Of a stretch of 64,000 nucleotides of DNA, positions 48,325 to 58,603 are shown in pieces; the first letter of the stretch is position 1; each line of letters opens with the position of its first letter. The translations under genes were made by a program, and so were the position numbers. The stretch comes from Lachnospiraceae bacterium (GTDB lineage Bacteria > Bacillota > Clostridia > Lachnospirales > Lachnospiraceae), in assembly GCA_910575835.1 (NCBI GenBank), contig CAJTGB010000005.1, forward strand, positions 68,413-132,412, written 5' to 3'. The notes under the pieces were generated by a model. That model saw nothing but the letters and a program-made list of their open reading frames with translations, was not told where the DNA came from and ran no database searches.

Positions 48325-50945
48325 CTTTGTGATATAGCCGCCTGTGCTGCTGCCAGTCTTGCGATCGGTACACGGAACGGTGAACAGGATACATAATCCA
48401 AACCGATCTTATTGCAGAACTCTACAGAGCTTGGATCTCCGCCGTGCTCGCCGCAGATACCGATGTGAAGCTTCGGATTCACCGGCTTGCCTAACTTGAT
48501 AGATGTCTCCATAAGCTTACCTACACCGATCTGGTCAAGCTTCGCAAACGGATCGTTCTCTAAAATCTTCGCATCATAGTAAGCATCCAGGAACTTGCCT
48601 GCGTCATCACGTGAGAAACCGTAAGTCATCTGTGTCAGGTCATTCGTACCGAAGCAGAAGAAGTCAGCTTCCTTCGCAATCTCATCAGCAGTAAGAGCTG
48701 CTCTAGGAATCTCGATCATCGTTCCAACTTCATATTCAAGCTCGATACCGGAAGCTGCGATCTCAGCATCCGCTGTCTCAACAACAAACTTCTTAACATA
48801 TTTTAACTCTTTGATCTCTCCGATAAGCGGAATCATGATCTCCGGCTTGATCGTCCAGTCTGGATGAGCCTTCTTAACATTGATCGCCGCACGGATAACA
48901 GCCTTCGTCTGCATCTTGGCAATCTCAGGATAAGTAACAGACAGACGGCATCCGCGGTGACCCATCATCGGGTTGAACTCATGCAGGCCTTCGATCAGTG
49001 TCTTGATATCTTCTACAGCTTTGCCCTGAGCATCAGCAAGCTTCTTGATATCTTCCTCGTCTGTAGGAACGAACTCATGAAGCGGCGGATCGAGGAAACG
49101 GATCGTAACCGGATTGCCTTCCAGAGCCTCGTAGAGAGCCTCGAAGTCTCCCTGCTGATAAGGCAGAATCTTCTCAAGCGCTTCTTCTCTCTCCTCAACT
49201 GTATCCGCACAGATCATCTCACGGAATGCAGCAATTCTGTCTTCCTCGAAGAACATATGCTCTGTACGGCAAAGGCCGATACCTTCTGCACCGAGCTCAC
49301 ATGCCTTCTTAGCGTCTGCCGGTGTGTCTGCGTTGGTACGAACCTTCATTGTTCTGTATTTATCTGCCCATGCCATGATTCTTCCGAACTCACCTGCGAT
49401 CTGAGCGTCAACGGTAGGAATGATTCCCTCGTAGATGTTACCTGTTGTACCATCGATAGAGATAGCGTCTCCTTCATGGAATTCCTTTCCTGCCAGTGTA
49501 AACTTCTTATTCTCTTCATCCATAGCGATATCGCCGCATCCAGATACACAGCATGTACCCATTCCGCGCGCAACAACGGCTGCATGGCTGGTCATACCGC
49601 CGCGTACTGTCAGGATACCCTGAGAGGACTTCATACCTGTGATATCCTCAGGTGATGTCTCAAGACGTACAAGAACTACCTTCTCTCCTCTTGCAGCCCA
49701 CTCTACAGCGTCGTCTGCCGTGAATACGACCTTACCGCAGGCAGCACCAGGTGAAGCTCCAAGTCCCTTGCCCATCGGTGTAGCAGCCTTCAGAGCGGCT
49801 GTATCAAACTGTGGGTGAAGGAGCGTATCTAAGTTACGAGGATCGATCATGGCAACAGCCTCTTCCTCTGTTCTCATACCTTCGTCTACAAGGTCACATG
49901 CGATCTTAAGAGCTGCCTGAGCAGTTCTCTTACCGTTACGTGTCTGCAGCATATAAAGCTTACCATGCTCAACTGTAAATTCCATATCCTGCATATCTCT
50001 GTAGTGCTTCTCGAGAGTCTCGCATACCTGCTTGAACTGAACGAATGCTTCCGGGAACTTCTGTTCCATCTCGGAGATGTGCATAGGTGTACGGACACCT
50101 GCAACAACGTCCTCGCCCTGCGCATTAGTCAAGAACTCACCGAACAGACCGTTCTCTCCTGTAGCCGGATCACGGGTAAATGCAACGCCTGTACCGCAGT
50201 CGTCACCCATGTTACCAAATGCCATAGACTGTACGTTTACAGCGGTTCCCCATGAATACGGGATATCATTGTCACGACGGTAAACATTGGCTCTCGGGTT
50301 GTCCCATGAACGGAATACGGCCTTGATAGCGCCTACTAACTGCTCCTTCGGGTCTGCCGGGAAATCCTCGCCGATCTTTTCCTTATATTCTGCCTTGAAC
50401 TGTCCTGCAAGTGCCTTCAGATCTTCTGCGGTAAGCTCAACGTCCTGCTTAACACCCTTCTCTTCTTTCATCTTGTCGATCAGTTCTTCGAAATACTTCT
50501 TTCCAACTTCCATAACTACATCAGAGTACATCTGGATAAATCTTCTGTAGCAGTCCCAAGCCCAACGCGGATTGCCGGATCTGTCTGCCAGCACCTCAAC
50601 AACGTCCTCATTCAGACCAAGGTTCAGGATCGTATCCATCATACCAGGCATAGATGCCCTTGCACCGGAACGTACGGAAACAAGAAGCGGATTCTCTTTA
50701 TCGCCGAATTTCTTCTCTGTAATAGCTTCCATCTTGGTAACAGCTTCCATGATCTGTTCCATGATCTCATCATTGATCGTTCTTCCGTCCTCATAGTACT
50801 GTGTGCAGGCTTCAGTTGTTATCGTAAAGCCCTGTGGCACCGGAAGGCCTAAGCTTGTCATCTCAGCAAGGTTCGCTCCCTTACCACCAAGAAGGTTTCT
50901 CATGGTTGCATTACCCTCTGTGAACATATAAACCCATTTTGCCAT
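48321..50945 (-). CDS. ppdK: Pyruvate, phosphate dikinase
   Basis: An 874-residue enzyme interconverting pyruvate + ATP + Pi and phosphoenolpyruvate + AMP + PPi. The nucleotide-binding N-terminal domain begins KWVYMFTEGNATMRNLLGGK. The swivelling domain has the phospho-His loop GGMTSHAAVVARGMG (about 452). The C-terminal TIM barrel has DPPLHEF and IGICGEHGGDPSSV with the catalytic Cys. The ATG at 50945 follows TAGGAGG; an ATG two codons earlier is too close. The gene is intact; its last codons (AAAQAAISQR) form part of the ICE insertion site. Confidence 0.97.
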   Translation of the reverse strand: MAKWVYMFTEGNATMRNLLGGKGANLAEMTSLGLPVPQGFTITTEACTQYYEDGRTINDEIMEQIMEAVTKMEAITEKKFGDKENPLLVSVRSGARASMPGMMDTILNLGLNEDVVEVLADRSGNPRWAWDCYRRFIQMYSDVVMEVGKKYFEELIDKMKEEKGVKQDVELTAEDLKALAGQFKAEYKEKIGEDFPADPKEQLVGAIKAVFRSWDNPRANVYRRDNDIPYSWGTAVNVQSMAFGNMGDDCGTGVAFTRDPATGENGLFGEFLTNAQGEDVVAGVRTPMHISEMEQKFPEAFVQFKQVCETLEKHYRDMQDMEFTVEHGKLYMLQTRNGKRTAQAALKIACDLVDEGMRTEEEAVAMIDPRNLDTLLHPQFDTAALKAATPMGKGLGASPGAACGKVVFTADDAVEWAARGEKVVLVRLETSPEDITGMKSSQGILTVRGGMTSHAAVVARGMGTCCVSGCGDIAMDEENKKFTLAGKEFHEGDAISIDGTTGNIYEGIIPTVDAQIAGEFGRIMAWADKYRTMKVRTNADTPADAKKACELGAEGIGLCRTEHMFFEEDRIAAFREMICADTVEEREEALEKILPYQQGDFEALYEALEGNPVTIRFLDPPLHEFVPTDEEDIKKLADAQGKAVEDIKTLIEGLHEFNPMMGHRGCRLSVTYPEIAKMQTKAVIRAAINVKKAHPDWTIKPEIMIPLIGEIKELKYVKKFVVETADAEIAASGIELEYEVGTMIEIPRAALTADEIAKEADFFCFGTNDLTQMTYGFSRDDAGKFLDAYYDAKILENDPFAKLDQIGVGKLMETSIKLGKPVNPKLHIGICGEHGGDPSSVEFCNKIGLDYVSCSPFRVPIARLAAAQAAISQR

Positions 50946-50992
50946 TGTCATGACCTCCTAAAAACTATATATTTTTCTAAGTCGCACATAAT

Positions 50993-51021
50993 ATTTTACT
51001 GGTTTTACCAGTATTCGTCAA
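50993..51021 (-). promoter_or_regulatory. ppdK promoter with a palindromic operator in the spacer
   Basis: On the minus strand TTGACG (51016-51021), 17 bp, TAAAAT (50993-50998). The spacer contains the perfect palindrome ACTGGT AAA ACCAGT (50998-51012), fitting the TnGTnnnACnA pattern of FadR-subfamily GntR regulators. The regulator itself is not in the window. Confidence 0.6.
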
Positions 51022-51047
51022 GTATTTCCATGATATTTTAAAAGCGC

Positions 51048-51680
51048 TCACTGCAGAAGATATTCCACAAACTTCACCGCCGTCTCTGGATTCTGACTGT
51101 TGACAGGAATCGCCACATAGATCTCCTCATAAGCGGTCATCTGTTCCTTTTCCAGAATGTTGCCGGCCTTTAGACGCACTCCGTTTTCAAGCACGGCATC
51201 CCCGTATTCCTCTGCCTTTTCCCCCAGGATCTCCTTCATATTAAAAAAGCCGTCATGACCGTCGTAGTCTTCATAGACGTCCGCCGGACAGACCAGCACG
51301 TCTATTGCGTCCGCCCCCATCAAGGTCGTCAGCGCCGTCGTGCTCATCATTCCTCCGCCGTCGTCAGGTATATTGGTACGGATCTGTACGACCCCGTCCT
51401 TCTCCCCGATCTCTGCATATTGGGCGAAGGATTCCATAAGCCATTCAGCCTTCAGATCATCGCCGCCGATCACGACCGCGTTCAGAAGAACGGTGGTATG
51501 CATGCCTTTATACATCGTCACACCGACACTGACCGCCAGAACCAGACACAGCGCGCCGGCAAGCCATCCCTTATAGTACATCCACAGATATTCAAGCTTC
51601 TTGCCCAGAGTCATCGTTCCCCAGGCAGCTTTCACGATATCTTCTTCTTTTGTGCTTTTTTCTGTATTTTTTATACTCAT
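51048..51680 (-). CDS. Membrane-anchored protein, unknown function
   Basis: A 210-residue protein with a cytoplasmic N-terminus (residues 1-35), one membrane helix (GWLAGALCLVLAVSVGVTMY, about 37-56) and an extracytoplasmic part. The latter contains NAVVIGGDDLKAEWLMESFAQYA and ADAIDVLVCPADVYEDYDGHDGFFNMKE, which recalls the ligand-binding lobes of small solute-binding proteins. The ATG at 51680 follows GGGAGG. It stands alone between ppdK and an oxidoreductase gene. No family recognised. Confidence 0.7.
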   Translation of the reverse strand: MSIKNTEKSTKEEDIVKAAWGTMTLGKKLEYLWMYYKGWLAGALCLVLAVSVGVTMYKGMHTTVLLNAVVIGGDDLKAEWLMESFAQYAEIGEKDGVVQIRTNIPDDGGGMMSTTALTTLMGADAIDVLVCPADVYEDYDGHDGFFNMKEILGEKAEEYGDAVLENGVRLKAGNILEKEQMTAYEEIYVAIPVNSQNPETAVKFVEYLLQ

Positions 51681-51817
51681 CCGCACCTCCCATAATCATC
51701 AAAATGTGCGCCTCCATACTGACAGAAATCCATTCCAATGTCAAGAGACGCACATATATTAATTATGCCTAAGCAAAACCGTAACAAGACGGCAAGTACA
51801 CAGACCTGCCTGAACTG

Positions 51818-53122
51818 TTATGCAAAATCCGCAAGCTTCACCGGACACCCGCCGTGGGTTCTGGAATACTCTGCCGCCAGCGCGCAGTAATGGCTCTCCA
51901 GCGACCGGTCAAGAGAAGTCACATAAGAGCTCTCTTCCTTCTCCCCGCTGATCACATCCAGGAATTCCACCAGCATGCGCTCATCTCCGCCGCCGTGCCC
52001 TGAGAAATCATCCGCAAGATCTTCTACATTAACAGTCTCCACGGGCATCTCGCTTTTGAATCTGCGGATGCTGATCTCACAGTCCTTGAGCCTGCCTGTC
52101 ATATTTACACGTATCTCACCCTTAGTTCCCATGAATCTGGCATATCTGGATATCTCCGGTGTAAATGCACACATTGTAAAGCTCATCGTTGTCCCGTCGG
52201 TCATCCTTAGATTCACTACCTGGTGATCTACCACGTCGTTATCACAGTGATATACGCACCGTCCATATCTCCCTTCACGCAGCGCGTCCATGATCTTCTC
52301 CTCTGTCGGACCGGACGGAACCAGCACTTCTAACGGCCACTGCCTGTTCCCCCGGCGGTACCCGGTCTCTTCGTTATCCAGGTAGATCTTCTCCGCGTCA
52401 AAGGGACAGTCTTCCTTCACGCCGCAGCCGTCCAAGCACCGCGCGGCGCAGCCCTTTGGCGCATTCTCCTTCTTGAAGAGGTAAGTATCCCCATATGAAG
52501 TCAGAGATTCGCATTTCTTATCCGCAAGCCAGAGATACAGATCCATATCGTGACAGCATTTCTGCAGGATCATCGGGCTTGTTTCCTTCGAATTGGCCCA
52601 GTTCCCGCGCACAAAGCTATGCGCCTGGTGATACCATCCTACATTCTCGGACGCCATGATCGACACCACATCCCCGATCACACCCTCATCCAGAAGCTCT
52701 TTCACCTTCTGGTAAATGGGCGTGTACCTGAGCACATGGCATACCACCACCTTACGCCCGCAGCGCTTTGCCGTATCCGCAAGCCGCCGGCACTCGTCTG
52801 CTTCCGGCGAAACCGGCTTTTCAAGCAGCAGATGATAACCCTTTTCAAGCGCCGCTACAGCATGGCCCACATGCTGACGGTCCTGCGTCGCGATGATCAT
52901 AACATCTGCAAGCTTCTCCTGCTTTAACATCTCCTCCGCACTGGCAAAGCATGCCTCCTTCGGCAAATGGTACTCCTCTGCCACCAGCTCTACCTTCTTC
53001 GGATCAATATCCGCCACAGCAGCGATCTCCATCTTATCAGGATGAAGCTTCGCGCACTTGGCATAATTATCCCTTCCACGGTTGCCTAATCCGGCGATTG
53101 CAACCTTGATCGGTCTGCTCAC
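51818..53122 (-). CDS. Gfo/Idh/MocA-family oxidoreductase
   Basis: A 434-residue NAD(P)-dependent dehydrogenase. Rossmann motif VAIAGLGNRGRDN at the N-terminus, ADIDP, and the family motif LLLEKPVSPEADEC near residue 105. The C-terminal domain carries a Cys-rich insert (CAARCLDGCGVKEDCPF) also seen in clostridial relatives, possibly metal binding. The start is GTG (VSRPIK) with AGGAGG 7 bp upstream. The substrate is probably a sugar or sugar-like compound, unknown. Confidence 0.9.
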   Translation of the reverse strand: MSRPIKVAIAGLGNRGRDNYAKCAKLHPDKMEIAAVADIDPKKVELVAEEYHLPKEACFASAEEMLKQEKLADVMIIATQDRQHVGHAVAALEKGYHLLLEKPVSPEADECRRLADTAKRCGRKVVVCHVLRYTPIYQKVKELLDEGVIGDVVSIMASENVGWYHQAHSFVRGNWANSKETSPMILQKCCHDMDLYLWLADKKCESLTSYGDTYLFKKENAPKGCAARCLDGCGVKEDCPFDAEKIYLDNEETGYRRGNRQWPLEVLVPSGPTEEKIMDALREGRYGRCVYHCDNDVVDHQVVNLRMTDGTTMSFTMCAFTPEISRYARFMGTKGEIRVNMTGRLKDCEISIRRFKSEMPVETVNVEDLADDFSGHGGGDERMLVEFLDVISGEKEESSYVTSLDRSLESHYCALAAEYSRTHGGCPVKLADFA

Positions 53123-53238
53123 TTTGTATCCTCCTTTTTGTCCGCCGCCAATCTGCTCCGTTAAGCTGCACAAATCCGGCATACTGTCCGCCGCCAAGCG
53201 CAAGCCGTACTAATACATCAGACGCCAGCTGCAGTTCT

Positions 53239-54636
53239 TTATATAGAAAGCAGGAACGCCTTATAGCCCCTGTAAGCCTCATACACATCCGCCTTGCTGG
53301 TAACCTCCCACGGCGCATGCATACTCAGCACCGGAACACCGCTGTCGATAACTTCCATTCCATAGTTCGCCATAATATAGGCAATCGTTCCGCCTCCGCC
53401 TACATCTACCTTGCCAAGCTCCGCGAACTGATACGCTACCTGATGCTCCTCCATCGCCTTTCTGATCTGCGCCAGGTACTCGGCATTCGCGTCATTAGAA
53501 CCATTTTTGCCCCTGCTTCCGGTGAATTTATTAAACACCAGTCCCTTTCCGAAGAAAGCGGTGCTGCGCTTCTCAAACGCTTCCGCGAACATCGGGTCAA
53601 ACGCCGCGCTCACATCGGAGGAAAGCATCTTAGAATTCTGCAGTGCACGCCTTACCTTTAATTCTGATTCACTTCCCTGCAAAGCGATCATCTCAGCGAC
53701 CGCATTCTCGAAGAAGCGGGAGTGCATACCGGTCGCTCCTACGCTTCCGATCTCTTCCTTGTCCACCAGGATACAGCAGGCTGTCTTCTCTACCTCTTCC
53801 ACATCCAGAAGCGCGAACAAAGACGTGAACGCGCATACCCTGTCGTCCTGTCCGTATGCCAGCACCATGCTCCTGTCGATTCCGCAGTCTCTCGCCCTTC
53901 CTGCCGGAACGATCTCCAGCTCTGCCGATGCGAAATCATCCTCTTCCATATCAAAATAATCCTTAAGGATCTTCAATACATTAGACTTCACGGCTTCCTT
54001 CTCTTCTTTGTCCAGCTCCTTATCCTGTTCAAGCGGACAGCTTCCGAAGAGGATATCCAGCTTCTCGCCCTCGATCACTTCATTCGCCTTCTTATCCATC
54101 TGCTTCGCCGCAAGATGAACCAGCAGATCCGTGATGACGAACACCGGATCATCATCCTTCTCGCCGATATTCACTTCAACTACCGTTCCGTCCTTCTTCG
54201 CGATAACGCCGTGCAGCGCAAGCGGAATCGCAACCCACTGGTACTTCTTGATCCCGCCGTAATAATGGGTATCCAGATAAGCGAACTCCTCATTCTCATA
54301 TAACGGATTCTGCTTGATGTCAATACGCGGGGAATCAATATGCGCCCCCAGGATATTCATTCCTTCCTCAATCGGCTTCTTTCCGATATGGAACGCAGCA
54401 ATGGCCTTGCCCATACACACCGCGTACACCTTATCGCCCGGCTTTAACGGGCTTCCTTCCTTAACTGCAGCCTCCAGATTCCGGTATCCCTTCTTCTCGA
54501 TCCTGTCCACCGTGATCTGCACACACTCGCGCTCCGTCTTGCCCGCATCCAGGCACGCCTTGTACTCGTCATTGATACGCTCAAGCTCCTCACGGGCAGG
54601 CGCAGCGTATGATTTCCATATATTTTCTCTGTTCAT
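53239..54636 (-). CDS. M18-family aminopeptidase
   Basis: A 465-residue zinc aminopeptidase of the M18 (aspartyl aminopeptidase-like) family. Metal and catalytic motifs: GAHIDSPRIDIKQNPL, YYGGIKKYQW, CILVDKEEIGSVGATGMHS and the C-terminal LSMHAPWEVTSKADVY. It is a cytoplasmic peptidase that trims N-terminal residues. The ATG at 54636 has AAGGAGG upstream; the longer frame to 54711 overlaps the kbl terminator. Confidence 0.93.
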   Translation of the reverse strand: MNRENIWKSYAAPAREELERINDEYKACLDAGKTERECVQITVDRIEKKGYRNLEAAVKEGSPLKPGDKVYAVCMGKAIAAFHIGKKPIEEGMNILGAHIDSPRIDIKQNPLYENEEFAYLDTHYYGGIKKYQWVAIPLALHGVIAKKDGTVVEVNIGEKDDDPVFVITDLLVHLAAKQMDKKANEVIEGEKLDILFGSCPLEQDKELDKEEKEAVKSNVLKILKDYFDMEEDDFASAELEIVPAGRARDCGIDRSMVLAYGQDDRVCAFTSLFALLDVEEVEKTACCILVDKEEIGSVGATGMHSRFFENAVAEMIALQGSESELKVRRALQNSKMLSSDVSAAFDPMFAEAFEKRSTAFFGKGLVFNKFTGSRGKNGSNDANAEYLAQIRKAMEEHQVAYQFAELGKVDVGGGGTIAYIMANYGMEVIDSGVPVLSMHAPWEVTSKADVYEAYRGYKAFLLSI

Positions 54637-54700
54637 GGCTTGTTCCTCCTTCTCAAAACTAAAATAATTGTACCAAATACTTCCAGACTTGACAATGAGG

Positions 54701-54732
54701 GGACGTAGCAAAAACTGAATTTTACTACGTCC
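54701..54732 (-). terminator. Hairpin after kbl
   Basis: GGACGTAG (54701-54708)/CTACGTCC (54725-54732) with AAAA/TTTT extending the stem. It begins 8 bp after the kbl stop; no strong T-tract follows. Confidence 0.5.
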
Positions 54733-54739
54733 TCTCTGA

Positions 54740-55930
54740 TTACATCTCGTCTCTTACTTCTTTAAAACACTTTACTATAAAATCAATATCCTCTTTCGTA
54801 TGGCTCGCACATACCTGTGTACGGATCCTTGCCTTCCCCTTCGGAACGACCGGATAAGAGAATGCCACTACATACACGCCCTTCTCCATCATTCTCTTCG
54901 CAAATTCGGCAGCTTTCTTCTCATCATACAGCATAACCGGCACACAAGGGTGGGTTCCCGGGATCACATCGAAACCGCCGTCTACCAGCTCCTTGCGGTA
55001 ATAAGCCGTTACTTCCTCCAAATGATCCCTAAGCTCGGTACTCTCATCCAGCATATCAAACAATTCAATGCTTGCGCCCGCGATCGCCGGTGCAAGAGAA
55101 TTAGAGAACAGATACGGACGGCTCCTCTGACGCAGCAGGTCTATGATCTCCTTACGCCCTGACGTATATCCGCCGGATGCCCCGCCAAGAGCCTTGCCAA
55201 GGGTTCCTGTGATGATATCAACACGTCCCTGAACGCCGCAGTGCTCCGGAGTTCCGCGTCCGGTCTTGCCTACGAATCCGACTGCATGGCTGTCGTCCAC
55301 CATTACTAACGCATTGTATTTGTCCGCCAGATCGCATACGCCCTTCAGATTACAGATGATCCCGTCCATAGAGAACACGCCGTCTGTGGCGATCAGCTTG
55401 ATCCTGGCGCCGGCTTCGTCTGCTTCTTTTAACTTCTCCTCCAGGTCATCCATATCGTTATTCTTATAGCGGAAACGTTTTGCCTTGCATAAGCGGACGC
55501 CGTCAATGATCGACGCATGATTCAGTTCGTCGCTTATTACCGCATCGTCCGCTGTCAGAATAGTCTCAAATAACCCTCCGTTCGCGTCGAAGCAGGAAGA
55601 ATACAGTATGGTATCATCCGTTCCGAGGAAATCCGATATCTTCTTTTCAAGTCTCTTATGGATATCCTGCGTCCCGCAGATAAACCGTACGGAAGCTACC
55701 CCATAGCCCTTCTCATCATAGGTTCTCTTCGCCGCCTCGATCAGACGGGGATTGTCGCCAAGTCCGAGATAATTGTTCGCACACATGCAGAGCAGCTCTC
55801 TTCCATCCTCCATCTTCACCCGCGCGCCCTGAGGCGATACAAACGGCGCTTCGCCCTTGAACAGGCCGGCTTCCTTGATTCCTTCCACTTCCTTTGTATA
55901 AATGCTCAAAATATCGTCTTTACGTGCCAT
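54740..55930 (-). CDS. kbl: Glycine C-acetyltransferase (2-amino-3-ketobutyrate CoA ligase)
   Basis: A 396-residue PLP enzyme that splits 2-amino-3-ketobutyrate with CoA to glycine and acetyl-CoA. Visible: [52 protein letters not shown] and the PLP-lysine loop [13 protein letters not shown]. It lies 44 bp downstream of tdh; together they form the threonine dehydrogenase route. Confidence 0.96.
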   Translation of the reverse strand: MARKDDILSIYTKEVEGIKEAGLFKGEAPFVSPQGARVKMEDGRELLCMCANNYLGLGDNPRLIEAAKRTYDEKGYGVASVRFICGTQDIHKRLEKKISDFLGTDDTILYSSCFDANGGLFETILTADDAVISDELNHASIIDGVRLCKAKRFRYKNNDMDDLEEKLKEADEAGARIKLIATDGVFSMDGIICNLKGVCDLADKYNALVMVDDSHAVGFVGKTGRGTPEHCGVQGRVDIITGTLGKALGGASGGYTSGRKEIIDLLRQRSRPYLFSNSLAPAIAGASIELFDMLDESTELRDHLEEVTAYYRKELVDGGFDVIPGTHPCVPVMLYDEKKAAEFAKRMMEKGVYVVAFSYPVVPKGKARIRTQVCASHTKEDIDFIVKCFKEVRDEM

Positions 55931-55974
55931 CGTGTATATTATTTCCTCTCTTTCATTAAAATATCCTGTTTTGA

Positions 55975-57036
55975 CTAATCATTCACATGCGCCCAGTCAA
56001 GGATCACCTTGCCTGACTGTCCTGAGATCATCGCTTCAAATCCCTTCTCATAATCCTTGATCTCAAAATGATGGGTGATGATCGGAGAGATATCCAGACC
56101 TGCCTGGATCATCGTAGACATCTTATACCAGGTATCCCACACCTTTCTTCCGTAGATACCGCGGATATTCAGGCCGTTGAAGATCACCGTCTCCAGATCC
56201 ACAGTGGCGTCTGTGCGCTGCAGTCCAAGAAGCGCAATATTGCCGCCGTGCTTCATGTTGTGGATCATATCGTGCAGTCCTGCCTGTGATCCTGACATCT
56301 CGAGACCCACGTCGAATCCTTCTGTCATTCCGATCTCTTTCATTACCTCTGAAAGCTTCTCCTCCTTCAGATTCACCGTCCTGGTCGCCCCAAGCTTCTC
56401 GGCCAGCTCCAGTCTGTACGGATTCATATCCGTCACTACCACATGCCTTGCCCCTGAAAACTTCGCGATCGCTGCAGCCATACATCCGATTGGACCGGCT
56501 CCGGCCACCAGCACGTCTTCCCCGAGCATATCATAAGACAGCGCCGTATGAGTAGCATTCCCAAACGGATCAAAGATCGCGTACATCTCTTCCGGTATCG
56601 CCGGATTACACGGCCACACATTGCATGCAGGGATAACAAGATATTCTGCGAACGCACCGTTGCGGTTGACTCCCACGCCCTTCGCATCCTTACAGTTCTC
56701 CTTATGCCCTTCAAGACAGTTCCGGCACTTTCCGCAGGTAATATGCCCTTCGCCGGATACCAGGTCGCCGCACTTAAATCCTCTCACGCCTGCTCCTACT
56801 TCCACTACTTCGCCCACATACTCATGTCCGGCTGTCAGTCCGACCGGAATCGTATGCTGCGCCCAATCATTCCATTGATAGATGTGAACGTCTGTCCCGC
56901 AGATCGCCGTCTTCCTGATCTTGATCTTAACGTCGTTCGGTCCCACCTCCGGTATCGGCACACGCTTCATCCAGAGCCCTTCTTCTGGTTTTTCCTTCAC
57001 AAGCGCCCACATCAATCCGTCATTTCTATCGCTCAC
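55975..57036 (-). CDS. tdh: L-threonine 3-dehydrogenase
   Basis: A 353-residue zinc-dependent medium-chain dehydrogenase oxidising threonine to 2-amino-3-ketobutyrate. Catalytic zinc ligands in [10 protein letters not shown] and GHEYVG, structural zinc loop [18 protein letters not shown] motif [15 protein letters not shown] start (57036) with AGGAGG upstream. Transcribed with kbl from a sigma-A promoter (57092-57120), divergent from the SstT-type transporter. Confidence 0.96.
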   Translation of the reverse strand: MSDRNDGLMWALVKEKPEEGLWMKRVPIPEVGPNDVKIKIRKTAICGTDVHIYQWNDWAQHTIPVGLTAGHEYVGEVVEVGAGVRGFKCGDLVSGEGHITCGKCRNCLEGHKENCKDAKGVGVNRNGAFAEYLVIPACNVWPCNPAIPEEMYAIFDPFGNATHTALSYDMLGEDVLVAGAGPIGCMAAAIAKFSGARHVVVTDMNPYRLELAEKLGATRTVNLKEEKLSEVMKEIGMTEGFDVGLEMSGSQAGLHDMIHNMKHGGNIALLGLQRTDATVDLETVIFNGLNIRGIYGRKVWDTWYKMSTMIQAGLDISPIITHHFEIKDYEKGFEAMISGQSGKVILDWAHVND

Positions 57037-57091
57037 TTCTGTATCCCTCCTACTTCTACCGCTTCTTAAGCAGTGATATTAATCTGCTGTT

Positions 57092-57120
57092 ATTATATCA
57101 TTCTTCTAATCCTTATTCAA
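57092..57120 (-). promoter_or_regulatory. Sigma-A promoter of tdh-kbl
   Basis: TTGAAT (57115-57120), 17-bp spacer, TATAAT (57092-57097) on the minus strand. The remaining AT-rich gap to 57321 contains TATAAT boxes on the plus strand near 57143 and 57237 that may serve the transporter gene. Confidence 0.65.
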
Positions 57121-57321
57121 CGTAATTTTGTAAGTTTTTGTTTATAATGTCAATTATTTCACATGTAAAAAAGTCATTTTCGTCACAATAGACAAATATA
57201 CTATTTACAAATCCACAATTATTCTTTATAATATCTATATTGTTATTATTGATATGGCGTATATCAATAAATCGGGGAACAAAATTTTTTGAAAAGAAAG
57301 AAAGGTAAAAGGAAGCAAAAC

Positions 57322-58551
57322 ATGAAAAACGCAATCAGCAAATGGAACAGCATCAGCCTTGTTAAGCGCATTATCTGCGGCTTATGCATAGGTATCATTC
57401 TCGGCCTGGTCGTTCCACAGGCATCAGCAATCTCGATTCTGGGCAACTTGTTCGTCGGAGCATTGAAGGGGGTAGCTCCGATCCTGGTATTCTTCCTTGT
57501 TATGAGCGCTCTGTGCCACATGGGGGAAGGCCAGAAGACGAATATGAAGTTTATCGTTGTCCTCTACCTGCTGGGTAACCTGCTGTCCGCGCTCTCCGCC
57601 GTACTTGCAAGCTATCTCTTCCCAATTACGCTGTCATTCTCCGAGAGCGCTGCCGCAAGTGATATCACACCGCCGAGCGGAGTTACGGAAGTATTGACGA
57701 ACCTGTTAATGAACGTAGTAGCCAATCCGGTGGATTCCATTGTAAAGGCCAACTATATCGGGATCCTTGCCTGGGCATGTATCTTCGGTATTGCCCTGAA
57801 GAAGGCGAACGACGGCACGAAGCAGGCGTTAGAGAACATCTCCGATGCAGTCGCCACCGCTGTAAAATGGATCATAAGCTGTGCGCCGTTCGGTATCATG
57901 GGCCTGATCTTCACAACCATCTCTGAGCAGGGATTAGGCGTACTGTTAAGCTACGGCCGGCTGATCCTCGTACTGGTAGGCACAATGGCGTTTGTCGCAT
58001 TGGTTCTGAATCCGATCGTGACATTCTTATGTACCAGGCAGAATCCATTCCCATTGGTATTCCGCTGCTTAAAGGACAGCTTCATCACCGCGTTCTTCAC
58101 ACGAAGCTCTGCGGCGAATATTCCGGTCAATATGGAATTATGCGAAGATCTTGGGCTGGATGAGAACACCTATTCCGTATCGATTCCGCTGGGAGCCACC
58201 ATCAATATGGCAGGCGCCGCCATCACGATCTCTATCATGGCATTGGCAGCCGCACACACTATGGGAATCTCCGTTGATTTCCCGACCGCATTGATCCTCT
58301 GTATATTGTCCGCAGCAAGTGCTGCCGGTGCATCCGGTGTTGCTGGAGGATCCCTGCTTCTCATTCCGATGGCATGCAGCCTCTTCGGTATATCTAACGA
58401 TGTTGCCATGCAGGTCGTAGGCGTAGGTTTTATTGTCGGAGTTATCCAGGATTCCTGCGAGACAGGATTGAACTCTTCAACAGACGTTCTCTATACCGCA
58501 TGTGCCGAGTACAGAGACAGACGGTTACATCCAGAGAACTATGCGAAATAA
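57322..58551 (+). CDS. sstT: Serine/threonine:sodium symporter (SstT type)
   Basis: A 409-residue polytopic transporter of the dicarboxylate/amino acid:cation symporter family, SstT branch. Motifs: [31 protein letters not shown]-type N-terminal region, the re-entrant loop [34 protein letters not shown] and [13 protein letters not shown]. The ATG at 57322 follows AAAGGAAGC. It is divergent from tdh-kbl, so uptake and degradation of threonine are encoded side by side. Confidence 0.93.
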   Translation: MKNAISKWNSISLVKRIICGLCIGIILGLVVPQASAISILGNLFVGALKGVAPILVFFLVMSALCHMGEGQKTNMKFIVVLYLLGNLLSALSAVLASYLFPITLSFSESAAASDITPPSGVTEVLTNLLMNVVANPVDSIVKANYIGILAWACIFGIALKKANDGTKQALENISDAVATAVKWIISCAPFGIMGLIFTTISEQGLGVLLSYGRLILVLVGTMAFVALVLNPIVTFLCTRQNPFPLVFRCLKDSFITAFFTRSSAANIPVNMELCEDLGLDENTYSVSIPLGATINMAGAAITISIMALAAAHTMGISVDFPTALILCILSAASAAGASGVAGGSLLLIPMACSLFGISNDVAMQVVGVGFIVGVIQDSCETGLNSSTDVLYTACAEYRDRRLHPENYAK

Positions 58552-58568
58552 GATAAAACATAAGATAC

Positions 58569-58600
58569 GGGACGCAGTAAATTCTTACTGCGTCCCTTTA
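58569..58600. terminator. Bidirectional terminator between sstT and glyS
   Basis: A perfect 12-bp stem GGGACGCAGTAA/TTACTGCGTCCC with loop ATTC, followed by TTTATAATT on the plus strand. It separates the convergent genes. Confidence 0.85.
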
Positions 58601-58603
58601 TAA

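Noticed and set aside
48864-49655. 263-codon plus-strand frame
   Set aside because: Antisense shadow of ppdK.
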